Assembly: GCF_003385235.1 (NCBI RefSeq)
Contig: NZ_PQIA01000014.1
Coordinates: forward strand, 1-64,000
DNA from: Amycolatopsis circi
GTDB taxonomy: Bacteria > Actinomycetota > Actinomycetes > Mycobacteriales > Pseudonocardiaceae
DNA: 64,000 nt
Direction: 5' to 3'
Below are positions 33,570-41,805 of the stretch, in pieces (the first letter of the stretch is position 1; every line of letters starts with the position of its first letter). A program made the translations under genes and the position numbers. The notes under the pieces are model-generated. The model was not told the origin of the DNA. It did not search any database and saw only the letters and a list, made by a program, of their open reading frames with translations.

Positions 33570-35942
33570 TCATTTCCCGATCCGGTTCCCGATCCACCGC
33601 CCGATCTCGATGAGCACCACTCCCGCCGCCGCACAGCACACTGCGGTCAGCGTGTATCCGGTGTTGCTCGGGTCGAGCTGGAAGATGTCCCGAGTCCACG
33701 GCAGCAAGAACATCAGCGCCGAAACAACCGCCATCGTCGCGACCAGTGCGGCCTTCCACCAGGTGTAGGGCCGCGCGACGACCGCCAGGACCCACAGCGC
33801 CAGTGCCATCAGCGTCATCAGCGCCGTCGTGCTCGCCTGGATTTGCGCGATGTCAGTGGTCGCCTTGCCGGGATGCACCAGGATGTACGAGACGAACGAC
33901 GCGGCCCCGATCACCACCCCGGCCGGGACCGCCATGCGCAGCACTCGGCCGACGAATCCGCTGCGCGCGCGGTCGTTGTTGGGGGCCAGCGAAAGCACGA
34001 ACGCGGGCAGGCCGATGGTGAACCAGCCGACGATCGTCACGTGCCGGGGCAGGAACGGGTACGGCATCGCGTCCAGGCCGATCAGCCCGGGCACGCCGAC
34101 GATCAGCGCCAGCAGCACCGAGTACACGGTCTTGGTGAGGAACAGGTTCGCGACGCGTTCGATGTTGCCGATCACCCGGCGGCCCTCGCCGACGACGTAC
34201 GGCAGGGTCGCGAAAGCGTTGTCCAGCAAGACGATCTGCGCGACCGACCGGGTCGCCGGGCTGCCCGCGCCCATCGCGACGCCGACGTCGGAGTCCTTCA
34301 ACGCGAGGACGTCGTTGACGCCGTCGCCGGTCATCGCGACGGTGTGCCCGCGAGCCTGCAGCGCCGCGACCATCGCCCGTTTCTGCGCGGGCGTCGCGCG
34401 GCCGAACACCGCAGTGCTTTCCAGTTCCTCGGCCAGTTTGCCGGGATCCTCGGACAGCGTCCGCGCGTCGACCGGGGCCTCGCCGCCGGGCAGGGCCAGC
34501 GCGCGGGCTACGCCGCCGACCGACACCGCGTTGTCGCCTGAAATCAGTTTCACCGCAACGCCTTGGGCGGCGAAGTAGTCCAGCGTCTCGCGGGCGTCGC
34601 CGCGGATCTTCTGCTCCAGCACGGCCAGTGCGACCGGCGTGACCTTGCCCGGTCCGTCCGGCGCATCGACCGCGTTCGCTGCTCGGCCGAGCAGCAGCAC
34701 CCGCAGGCCCTGCGCGCCGATCCGTTCCGCTTCCGCGCGTTCCTCCGATTCGGCGGGCAGCAGCACGTCCGGGGCGCCGAGCACCCAGTCGCCGTGTTCG
34801 CCGAATGCCGCGCCGCTCCACTTCCGCGCCGACGAGAACGGCACCACCGCGGTCGCCGTCCAGTCCGGCGCGGCCGGGCAGCCCTCGGCGATCGCGACCA
34901 GGCTGGCGTTGGGGCGCGGGTCGGCGGCGGCGAGGGCGGCCAGCACCGTCTCCGGTGCCTCGCCTGCTTCGTGCAGCCGCCGCAGCTCGGCCAAGCGCAT
35001 CGTGTTTTCGGTGAGCGTGCCGGTCTTGTCCGCGCAGACGACGTCCACGCGGGCCAGGCCCTCGATCGCGGGCAGCTCGTTGACCAGGCACTGCCGCCGG
35101 CCCAGCCGGATCACGCCGACCGCGAACGCGACCGACGTCAGCAGGATCAGGCCCTCGGGCACCATCGGGACGAGCGCCGCGACCATCCCGCGCAGCGCGT
35201 CGGGCAGCTGCTGCGAACCGGAAAGCTGGTTGTAGATCGACAGCGCGCCGGCGGGAACGAGCAGGTACGTGATGACCTTGAGGATCTTGTTGATCCCGTT
35301 CCGCAGCTCCGAATCGACCAGCGTGAACCGGCCCGCTTCCTCGGCCAGCTTCGCCGCGTACGCCTCCGAGCCGACCTTCGTCGCCCGGTACGCGCCGTTC
35401 CCGGCCACCACGAAGCTGCCGGACATGATCGGGTCGCCCGCGCGCTTCACCACCGGGTCCGATTCGCCGGTGAGCAGCGATTCGTCGACCTCGAGCGCGT
35501 CCGCGGACAGCACCTCGCCGTCGACCACCACCTGGTCGCCCGCGCCGATCTCGATCACGTCGTCGGCCACGACCTCTTCCGGCGCCAGCTCGCTGCTCGT
35601 CCCGTCGCGGCGCACGCGCGGGCGCACCTGGCCGACGATCGCGAGCCGGTCCAGCGTCCGCTTGGCGCGCAGCTCCTGCACGATGCCGACCGCGCTGTTC
35701 GCCACGATCACCCCGGCGAACAGCCCGTCCAGCAGGTAGCCGGTGGAGAAGATGACGACCGCGAGCACCGCGAAGATCGCGTTGATCCGGGTGAAGACAT
35801 TGGACCGGACGATCTCCCACGCGCTGCGGCTCGTGCGCGAGGGCACGTCGTTGGTCCGTCCCGCGGCGACCCGCTCGGCCACCTCGGCCGCGGTGAGCCC
35901 GCGCGTGCTGTCCTGCGTGAGCAGGCCGTCGTCCCCTGGCAT
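33570..35942 (-). CDS. ctpE: Cation-transporting P-type ATPase, CtpE-like
   Basis: A 790-aa ATP-driven cation pump of the inner membrane. Actuator loop [14 protein letters not shown], membrane motif [16 protein letters not shown], phosphorylation site [13 protein letters not shown] (Asp about residue 302), nucleotide domain [13 protein letters not shown], and hinge [20 protein letters not shown]. The PEGL motif and length fit the group of M. tuberculosis CtpE, reported as a calcium uptake pump. The metal specificity here is inferred from that resemblance only. It is a single-gene unit, closed by a family A repeat. Confidence 0.88.
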   Translation of the reverse strand: MPGDDGLLTQDSTRGLTAAEVAERVAAGRTNDVPSRTSRSAWEIVRSNVFTRINAIFAVLAVVIFSTGYLLDGLFAGVIVANSAVGIVQELRAKRTLDRLAIVGQVRPRVRRDGTSSELAPEEVVADDVIEIGAGDQVVVDGEVLSADALEVDESLLTGESDPVVKRAGDPIMSGSFVVAGNGAYRATKVGSEAYAAKLAEEAGRFTLVDSELRNGINKILKVITYLLVPAGALSIYNQLSGSQQLPDALRGMVAALVPMVPEGLILLTSVAFAVGVIRLGRRQCLVNELPAIEGLARVDVVCADKTGTLTENTMRLAELRRLHEAGEAPETVLAALAAADPRPNASLVAIAEGCPAAPDWTATAVVPFSSARKWSGAAFGEHGDWVLGAPDVLLPAESEERAEAERIGAQGLRVLLLGRAANAVDAPDGPGKVTPVALAVLEQKIRGDARETLDYFAAQGVAVKLISGDNAVSVGGVARALALPGGEAPVDARTLSEDPGKLAEELESTAVFGRATPAQKRAMVAALQARGHTVAMTGDGVNDVLALKDSDVGVAMGAGSPATRSVAQIVLLDNAFATLPYVVGEGRRVIGNIERVANLFLTKTVYSVLLALIVGVPGLIGLDAMPYPFLPRHVTIVGWFTIGLPAFVLSLAPNNDRARSGFVGRVLRMAVPAGVVIGAASFVSYILVHPGKATTDIAQIQASTTALMTLMALALWVLAVVARPYTWWKAALVATMAVVSALMFLLPWTRDIFQLDPSNTGYTLTAVCCAAAGVVLIEIGRWIGNRIGK

Positions 35943-36026
35943 GGACTCGACCTTACGCAGTTTTCGGGCAAACCCGTCGCGCCGCCGCCCCGGGCGGGTC
36001 CGCCCGTTCGGGTGACCCGGCGCAGG

Positions 36027-36500
36027 TCACCGGCCCAGGCGGGACGCGCGGACCTCCCTCGTTCCGATCAGATCGAGGTGCACCTCACGGCGCGCGAACC
36101 GCCATGCGCCGCCCGTCTTCGCGTAGCGGTCGAGGTAGCGCAGATGCCACACCGCGTCGGCGAATCGTCCGTCGCGCGGGGTGACGTGGTGGGCGACGCA
36201 GGCGATCCGTCCGCGCGCGGTCGCGAGATCGTCGCCGGGGTCGAAGACCGCGCCGGTGATGCCGTGCGCGGTCAGCGGCACGTCGTCCAGCACGGACAAG
36301 GCCGCTTCGACGCCTTCGGGGCCACGATGTTCCCGGACCGGGCCGAACTCGCGAGGCGGATTCGGCAGCGCGAGCACCCCGTCGTCGCCGAACAGCCGCG
36401 CAACGCCGGCGAAGTCGCGCTCGTCGACGCGGGCGGCGTAACGGTGCACGAGATCGTGCAGCGCGGCCCACTCCTCGACGGGGATCACCAGTCCTGCCAC
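36027..36500 (-). CDS. SnoaL-like/NTF2-fold protein
   Basis: A 157-aa protein with the NTF2 cone fold: EWAALHDLVHRYAARVDERD, FAGVARLFGDDGVLALP, AHGITGAVFDPGDD and HLRYLDRYAKTGGAWRFARR are the typical helix and strand landmarks. Members include ring-closing cyclases, dehydratases and ketosteroid-isomerase-like enzymes, and many have no known activity. The ATG 36500 start overlaps the upstream frameshifted gene by 16 bp; GTG 36488 is an alternative. Both genes probably formed one operon. Confidence 0.78.
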   Translation of the reverse strand: MAGLVIPVEEWAALHDLVHRYAARVDERDFAGVARLFGDDGVLALPNPPREFGPVREHRGPEGVEAALSVLDDVPLTAHGITGAVFDPGDDLATARGRIACVAHHVTPRDGRFADAVWHLRYLDRYAKTGGAWRFARREVHLDLIGTREVRASRLGR

Positions 36501-36937
36501 GGGACGATCGTGCGGACCGGTCCGGACAGCAGCACTCGCTCGGCCTCGGGACGCGGCGCGGGCTCCCAGTGGCGTTCCCGCTCGGCGACCTCGACCGGAT
36601 CCTCGTCCAGATACAGCAGCCGGACCCGCGGCGCGGCATAGCCGAGTACCGGCGCGAAGAACCCCAGCAACGGCCGCCGCAAGCCCGGGATCTGCGGCCC
36701 CACTGGAACGAGTCCTCGCCGAGCTTGCGCCACTCGGCCACGCTCTGCTCGTACGGCAGGCGGAACCAGTACATCGCGACGTAGTCGACGCCGGTCAGGT
36801 CCAGACTCGCGGTGCCGTCGCCGGGGCGGCGCAGGTTTCTCCGGCCGGTGGTCGAGCTGATGCCAGTCGTCGTACTCGCGTTTCCGCGAAGGACCGGCCA
36901 GTGCGACGAAGGAGAAGAACGCTCGTTCGGAGAACAC
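36485..36937 (-). pseudogene. Frameshifted gene of unknown function
   Basis: The start MFSERAFFSFVALAGPSRKR and EYDDWHQLDHRPE reads well, then the natural continuation (NLRRPGD, LTGVDYVAMYWFRLPYEQSV, AEWRKLGEDSFQWG) is in the next frame. After about 50 codons the good frame is again the first one (PLLGFFAPVLGYAAPRVRLL to the stop). An extra A in the AAA near 36836-36838 and a missing base near 36690 explain this. The frame has no stop, so a protein with a scrambled middle could still be made. A sequencing error cannot be excluded. Confidence 0.65.
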
Positions 36938-37000
36938 CGGGCCGAGCTTACGAACGTCGACGCCACGGCAGCAGCGGTCGTCTCGCCGACCGGGACGGGT

Positions 37001-37201
37001 TCAGCTCAGCCATTGCTTCGGCGGCGGGTACACATACCGCGCGATGGTGGTGCTCACCCAGCCGATGCAGAAGCCGCCGAACACCGGCAGCACGAGCTGC
37101 ACCCCGTGTGCGCCGCGGAGCAAGCCGGTGAGCAGGAAGACCAGTGCCCACGCGACGAGCAGCCCGATGCTGTATGTCCAATAGTTCCGGTACCTGCGCA
37201 T
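37001..37201 (-). CDS. Small two-helix membrane protein
   Basis: A 66-aa protein with two hydrophobic segments (YSIGLLVAWALVFLLTGLL, about residues 10-28, and VQLVLPVFGGFCIGWVS, about 34-50) and a basic N-terminus, so both ends are probably cytoplasmic. GGGAGG lies 5 nt before ATG 37201. Function unknown. It stands alone between the frameshifted gene and the divergent lipoprotein gene. Confidence 0.72.
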   Translation of the reverse strand: MRRYRNYWTYSIGLLVAWALVFLLTGLLRGAHGVQLVLPVFGGFCIGWVSTTIARYVYPPPKQWLS

Positions 37202-37343
37202 GGCAACCTCCCGACGTTCTCCTTCCCGAGTGTTCCTCGCGGAGATCTCGTTTGCAGGCTCATTCAGCGATTTCGGTATTCGGCCGCCCAAAACGGTCTT
37301 TCGCTGCCTTTCGACTGGAAACCGAGAGCGCCGAAAGGCGGCT

Positions 37344-37928
37344 ATGCTCAATTCCGTGGCGCCGGACAAAATTGTGCCTCCGCACGGCAGTCGTCGCGCG
37401 GGCCTGCTGCTCGCGTTCCTTCTCGGCGTCGCAGGCTGCTCGTCCGCGCCGCCGCCTCCGCCGCGCCTGTCGCCGCCGCTCCCCGACGCCCCGCTCGATC
37501 TCACGCAGTTCACGACCAAACCCTGCGACCTGATGACCCGCCAGCAGCTGGTCACTTTCTTCGTCACCAGCCAGGGAACGGCCTCGTCAGCGACCGGGAA
37601 AACCGCCTGCACTTGGATCCCCCACGACACGAAGGCGTTGACCTACATCGCCTCCGTCGACACCACCTCCGGCGGCCTGGAAGCGCTGTACCACCATCGA
37701 GCCGCGGTTCCGGGCTTCGCGCCGGTCTTCGTCCACAGCTATCCCGGCGTCCACCGGGACGACCACGACGGCCACTGCACCGTCGAAACCGGCGTCGCCG
37801 AGGACACGCTTCTCAACGTCACCGTCACGGCGACCGATCCCAAGCTAGACGCCTACAGCGACCCTTGTTACGAGGCCGACCGTTTCGCCGGAATCATGGT
37901 CGCTTATCAGGCCAACCGAGCACCGTAA
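37344..37928 (+). CDS. DUF3558-type lipoprotein
   Basis: A 194-aa exported lipoprotein. The N-terminus has basic residues (HGSRRAG), a hydrophobic core (LLLAFLLG) and lipobox VAGC with Cys near residue 32. The mature part starts with a Pro-rich linker and holds KPCDLMTRQQLVTFF, CTWIPHD and DPCYEADRFAGIMV, the Cys-bearing pattern of DUF3558 proteins of actinobacteria. A TATGCT -10 at 37343-37348 overlaps the ATG, so GTG 37356 (leaderless, 190 aa) may be the true start. Function unknown. It is convergent with the FhuF-like gene, 4 bp apart. Confidence 0.77.
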   Translation: MLNSVAPDKIVPPHGSRRAGLLLAFLLGVAGCSSAPPPPPRLSPPLPDAPLDLTQFTTKPCDLMTRQQLVTFFVTSQGTASSATGKTACTWIPHDTKALTYIASVDTTSGGLEALYHHRAAVPGFAPVFVHSYPGVHRDDHDGHCTVETGVAEDTLLNVTVTATDPKLDAYSDPCYEADRFAGIMVAYQANRAP

Positions 37929-37932
37929 CCGG

Positions 37933-38598
37933 TCAGACCAGCACGCAGTCGCCGCATTTCGGACCGTCGCGGTCCGGCGTCGCCCGATAGAACAAGCAGC
38001 AGCTTCGGCGACGGAACCGGCCGTTCTCCCGCGTCGCGGTACCGGCCAGCTCCGGCAGTTCCTCCAGCGCGGCAACGATTCGAGCGACCCTGCCAGTCCA
38101 CTCTGGACGCTCGGACCGCAACACCGTCACCGCCCCGTTCAGCGCCGACGCCACATTCCCCCGCCGGACATTCTCCGCCAGCGAGAACTGGGCCATCGCC
38201 TTGTCCAACCGCGCCAGCGGACCGCGCAGCACCCGTTCCGCGAAGCCAGTGACCACATCGGACTCGACCGGCGGATTTTCCTTCAAGGACAACGGAAACG
38301 CACCGCCGAGCTTCGGCTGCCACCAGGCGCTCGAGTAATCAGGGACTGCTCCCGCACCGACAGCTAGCCCCAACGCGGGCGAGATGATCCGCGCCGCCAG
38401 CCCGAGATGCGCGATCGACGCCGCGACCCGCACTTCCACGAAATCCCCGCCGAGCACGGCCCGGTTCTGCGCGATTCGTTCGCGCAGCACCGGGCCGTCG
38501 TCGAGGACCTCGGACAGCGGACGCCAAGGCTCGGCCGGTTCCTCGGCCGAATGCGTGTCGACGGCGAAGAACGGTCCCAGTCCGGTCAGCGGGTTCAC
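37933..38598 (-). CDS. FhuF-like (2Fe-2S) ferric-siderophore reductase
   Basis: A 221-aa protein with the FhuF C-terminal cysteine cluster RRRSCCLFYR-N9-CGDCVL (CC-x10-14-CxxC), which binds a 2Fe-2S centre. The body is helical with GPLARLDKAMAQFSLAENVR and ALNGAVTVLRSERPEW. FhuF proteins reduce iron in siderophores in the cytoplasm. Here the gene is coupled by GTGA overlap to cbtA under a cobalamin riboswitch, so a role in cobalt or corrinoid reduction is worth considering. That is inference from position. Confidence 0.8.
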   Translation of the reverse strand: MNPLTGLGPFFAVDTHSAEEPAEPWRPLSEVLDDGPVLRERIAQNRAVLGGDFVEVRVAASIAHLGLAARIISPALGLAVGAGAVPDYSSAWWQPKLGGAFPLSLKENPPVESDVVTGFAERVLRGPLARLDKAMAQFSLAENVRRGNVASALNGAVTVLRSERPEWTGRVARIVAALEELPELAGTATRENGRFRRRSCCLFYRATPDRDGPKCGDCVLV

Positions 38599-39434
38599 GC
38601 CTCGACGGTAACCGCGCGCCCGCGGTCCAGCACGCGTTCGGCGAGCGGGCCGAACACGAGCGCGATGGTCGCCCAGAGGATGACCTGCGCCAGCACCGAG
38701 TAAAGCCGGAACCCGACGAGCGTGTCGGCGGGGAAGCCGGGGTACACGATCCGGCCGTCCGGGCCCTTGAGCGGCAGCGGGGTTTCGCTGGTCTGCGGGC
38801 CGTACTCGGCGACGTTGCTGGCCAGCGACCCGAGCGACGGCAGCAAGGCCATCAGGAGCGCGGACAGCACGACGAACCCGGCACCCGCGACGAGCGTCGC
38901 GTTCCAGTTGCCCAGCCGCGGCGCGAGCCGTTTGCCCACGACGACGGCCGCGACCAGGAAGAGCACCGACGCGACGACCATCGTCAGGTACAGCCCGGTG
39001 CGCGCGCCGATCGTGGCCTCGTGCCCGACCGCCGGCGGGTTGGCCGGGTATTTCAGGAACGGCACGAGGTACAGCGACAGGAATCCGGCCCCGGCCACGA
39101 GCACCGCCAGCACCCGCGCGCGGAGCCGGCCGACGCGGCCCAGCAGCACGGTATAGGTCACCGCGAACAGCAGGCCCATCGCGACCCCGAAGAGGATCAT
39201 GCCGAGCCCGATGCCGAGGTTGCCTTGCACGGCGCGGCTGAAAATCTCGTGGCCTTCGTGTTCGCTCGGCATCCCGGCGGCCTTGTCGAGCGCCATCTGC
39301 GCCTCGTCGCGGCCGGATTCGTAGTCGACGGCCGCCTGGGTCAGCGGTTCGGCGAAGATCCGCGCGAAGACGAACGCCAGCAATCCGCCCAGCGCTCCGG
39401 CGAGGAGGCCGCGCAGAATCAGCTTGTTCTGCAT
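38595..39434 (-). CDS. cbtA: CbtA-family cobalt transporter subunit
   Basis: A 279-aa inner-membrane protein with about six hydrophobic segments. The N-terminal LILRGLLAGALGGLLAFVFA with FAEPLTQAAVDYESGRDEAQ and HEIFSRAVQGNLGIGLGMIL matches the CbtA family, predicted from riboswitch context to take up cobalt. The gene lies 25 bp after cbtB, and both follow a cobalamin riboswitch, so the pair should be made when cobalamin is scarce. The stop overlaps the FhuF-like gene. Confidence 0.86.
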   Translation of the reverse strand: MQNKLILRGLLAGALGGLLAFVFARIFAEPLTQAAVDYESGRDEAQMALDKAAGMPSEHEGHEIFSRAVQGNLGIGLGMILFGVAMGLLFAVTYTVLLGRVGRLRARVLAVLVAGAGFLSLYLVPFLKYPANPPAVGHEATIGARTGLYLTMVVASVLFLVAAVVVGKRLAPRLGNWNATLVAGAGFVVLSALLMALLPSLGSLASNVAEYGPQTSETPLPLKGPDGRIVYPGFPADTLVGFRLYSVLAQVILWATIALVFGPLAERVLDRGRAVTVEA

Positions 39435-39459
39435 TGTTCGGTTGTCCGTTCCGGGCGCG

Positions 39460-39669
39460 TCAGTGGCAGGGGAAGCCGAGGAAGTGCCGCGCGTCGTGGA
39501 CGAACTCGTGCACGTGCGTGTCGCTGCCGAAGATCGAGACCGCGCCCTGGTCGACGCCGATGAAGTAGTACAGCAGCAGCGCGCCGACGATCGTCGCGCC
39601 GAGCAGCAAAGCGGCTTTCGACACGGGCAAGACGACCTGGGTGGACCGGTCGGCCGGAATGGTGGCCAT
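39460..39669 (-). CDS. cbtB: CbtB-family cobalt transporter subunit
   Basis: A 69-aa protein with one membrane helix (AALLLGATIVGALLLYYFIG) and a C-terminal His-rich tail THVHEFVHDARHFLGFPCH, the hallmark of CbtB, likely the metal-capturing part of the transporter. AAGGAG lies 5 nt before the ATG. It is first in cbtB-cbtA-fhuF order, directly downstream of the riboswitch. Confidence 0.9.
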   Translation of the reverse strand: MATIPADRSTQVVLPVSKAALLLGATIVGALLLYYFIGVDQGAVSIFGSDTHVHEFVHDARHFLGFPCH

Positions 39670-39714
39670 GGCTCTCCTTCGGGATGACGCGTCCCTTGCG
39701 GGTGGACCTGACGA

Positions 39715-39845
39715 CGGCTCCTCGACCTGACTCGCCCGCCCCGTCCGGGATGGGCACACAGTGGCGCGACCGTGCCGGAATCTCACCGGCTTCGGGAAGC
39801 CGTCGCGCGAGCAGCACCGTACGGCGGGGTCCGGCCGGTCGTCAA
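39715..39845 (-). promoter_or_regulatory. Cobalamin riboswitch
   Basis: Read on the minus strand, the leader of cbtB contains GAAGCCGGTGAGATTCCGGC followed by ACGGTCGCGCCACTGTG, which is the conserved core of cobalamin riboswitches (GCCGGTGAGAATCCGGC...CGCCACTGT). A GAGTCAGG element closes the core at 39726-39733. The boundaries are approximate. It should switch off the cobalt transporter operon when cobalamin is plentiful. Confidence 0.85.
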
Positions 39846-40112
39846 TCGCCCGAGGGTCCCGGATGTCCGTTATCGGCCGGTTCGCGCGGGCGGTGTGCGC
39901 GGAGTCGCACCGAATAGCGCAAGGACGCTCACGCGGGGTTGCGATAGAAGGCCAGGTGTTCCGGCCGATTCCGCCGCAGCCGATCGACGACCAAGGCGCA
40001 GTCCTCCCCTGCCGCGCCGGGCATTCGGCTCCCATGTCGGCAGCCATGGACAAGTCAATCAGGTTCGCGCACCAGGCGTTGCGCGGCGAGCGGGAAAGCT
40101 ATACCGTGCCTG

Positions 40113-40132
40113 AACTAGAACAGGTTATAGTT
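40113..40132. promoter_or_regulatory. KstR-like operator upstream of GMC oxidoreductase
   Basis: AACTAGAACAGGTTATAGTT, a 20-bp palindrome whose core TAGAACAGGTTATA fits TnnAACnnGTTnnA, the published KstR motif of mycobacterial cholesterol genes. It lies 28 bp before the GMC start. The rest of the 490-bp region 39670-40160 holds the riboswitch and no visible gene. Confidence 0.6.
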
Positions 40133-40160
40133 TCGGTGGTGCGCGGGACGAGGAGCGGAC

Positions 40161-41789
40161 ATGGCAGCCAGGGTGGCCCGGAGCAACGAAGCCGACTACG
40201 TGGTCGTCGGGTCGGGCAGCTCGGGAGCTGCCGTCGCGGGACGGCTCGCGGAGTCCGGGGCCAGCGTGATCGTGCTCGAAGCGGGCAAGAGCGACGAGCA
40301 GTTGCTGCTGCGCAAGCCGGGGCTGGTCGCCCCGCTGCACGCGGTGCCCCAGTTGAAGAAAATGAGCGACTGGGGGTTCTACTCGGTCCCGCAGAAACAT
40401 GTTCTCGATCGGCGCATGCCGGTGCCGCGCGGGAAGGTGCTCGGCGGCTCCAGTTCGGTCAACGGGATGGTCTACGTCCGCGGCAACCGGGCGAACTTCG
40501 ACTCCTGGGCGGCCGAGGGCAACACCGGCTGGGACGCCGACGGCGTCAACGCCGCGTACAAGCGCATGGAGGACTTCGAGGACGGCGAGAACGCCTTCCG
40601 CGGCGCGGGCGGGCCGATCAAGATCACCCGCAACAAGATCCCGCAGGAAGGCACGCTGCAGTTCCTCGACGCGACGGCCGACGCGATCGGCTGCGACATC
40701 ATCGACGACTACAACGGCGAATCGCAGGAAGGCGTCAGCCGGATGCAGCAGAACGCTGCCGACGGCCTCCGCTACAGCGCCTCGCGCGGCTACCTGCACC
40801 ACCTCGCGCCCCGGACGCTCGAGATCCAGTCCCGCGTGTTCGTGCGGAAAGTGGTGATCGAGAACGGCCGCGCGACCGGCGTCGAGGTGACCGACGCCAA
40901 CGGCAAGCACCGCACGATCCGCGCGGGCAAGGAGGTCATCCTCGCCGCCGGGTTCGTCGGGTCGCCGCAGCTGCTGATGCTGTCCGGGATCGGGCACGCC
41001 GAGCACCTCAAGGAGCACGGCATCGACGTGCTCGCCGATCTGCCGGTCGGCGACAACTTGCACGACCACATGTTCCACGCGCTGACGTTCCAGGTGTCGT
41101 CGTGCAAGAACAAGGGCACCGCACCGTATTTCGCCCGCGGGATGGCTCGCGAGCTGCTCAAGCCGGGTTCGACGTTCCTGGCGAACTCGGTGTTCGAGGC
41201 GCTCGCGTTCCTCAAGACGTCACAGGCCGACAAGGTCCCGGACCTGCAGCTGCACCTGCTGCCGTGGGCGTACGTGTCGCCGAACCAGGACGCGCCGATC
41301 CGGCATCCGGTCGACAAGCGGCCGGCGCTCACCGTCCTCACCACGCTGATCTACCCGAAGAGCCGCGGCACGATCCGGCTCTCCTCGGCGGATCCGGCCG
41401 CGACGCCGCTCATCGACCCCCAGTACCTTTCCGATCCGGCCGACCTCGAAGTGCTTGGCGAGGGCTCGGAGATGGTGCGCGAGATCTTCGCGTCGAAGGC
41501 GTTCAAGGGCTCGATCAACGAGGAGATCCACCCGGGCAAGCAGCTGCGCGGCCAGGAACTGCGCGACGCGATCCTCAACCGCGCGACGTCGGTGTACCAC
41601 GGCGTCGGGACCTGCCGGATGGGCGTGGACGACCTGGCTGTCGTCGGGCCGGACCTCAAGGTGCGCGGCGTGGACGGGCTGCGGGTCTGCGACGCCTCGA
41701 TCATGCCGTCGATCACCGGCGGCAACACCAACGCGCCGTGCATCATGATCGGCGAAATGGGCGCTCAGCTGGTCCTTTCCGGCAACTGA
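40161..41789 (+). CDS. GMC-family FAD-dependent alcohol oxidoreductase
   Basis: A 542-aa glucose-methanol-choline oxidoreductase that oxidises a primary alcohol to the aldehyde. ADYVVVGSGSSGAAVAGRLA (FAD, about residue 11), VPRGKVLGGSSSVNGMVYVR (GMC signature 1), GSPQLLMLSGIG (signature 2), and the catalytic His region SVYHGVGTCRMG are intact. The ATG follows a weak ribosome site. The aldehyde dehydrogenase starts 16 bp downstream, so the pair should run alcohol to acid, with the acyl-CoA ligase at 44115 taking the acid further. A KstR-like operator suggests sterol- or lipid-responsive control. Confidence 0.9.
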   Translation: MAARVARSNEADYVVVGSGSSGAAVAGRLAESGASVIVLEAGKSDEQLLLRKPGLVAPLHAVPQLKKMSDWGFYSVPQKHVLDRRMPVPRGKVLGGSSSVNGMVYVRGNRANFDSWAAEGNTGWDADGVNAAYKRMEDFEDGENAFRGAGGPIKITRNKIPQEGTLQFLDATADAIGCDIIDDYNGESQEGVSRMQQNAADGLRYSASRGYLHHLAPRTLEIQSRVFVRKVVIENGRATGVEVTDANGKHRTIRAGKEVILAAGFVGSPQLLMLSGIGHAEHLKEHGIDVLADLPVGDNLHDHMFHALTFQVSSCKNKGTAPYFARGMARELLKPGSTFLANSVFEALAFLKTSQADKVPDLQLHLLPWAYVSPNQDAPIRHPVDKRPALTVLTTLIYPKSRGTIRLSSADPAATPLIDPQYLSDPADLEVLGEGSEMVREIFASKAFKGSINEEIHPGKQLRGQELRDAILNRATSVYHGVGTCRMGVDDLAVVGPDLKVRGVDGLRVCDASIMPSITGGNTNAPCIMIGEMGAQLVLSGN

Positions 41790-41805
41790 GAAGGAGCGGA
41801 AGACC

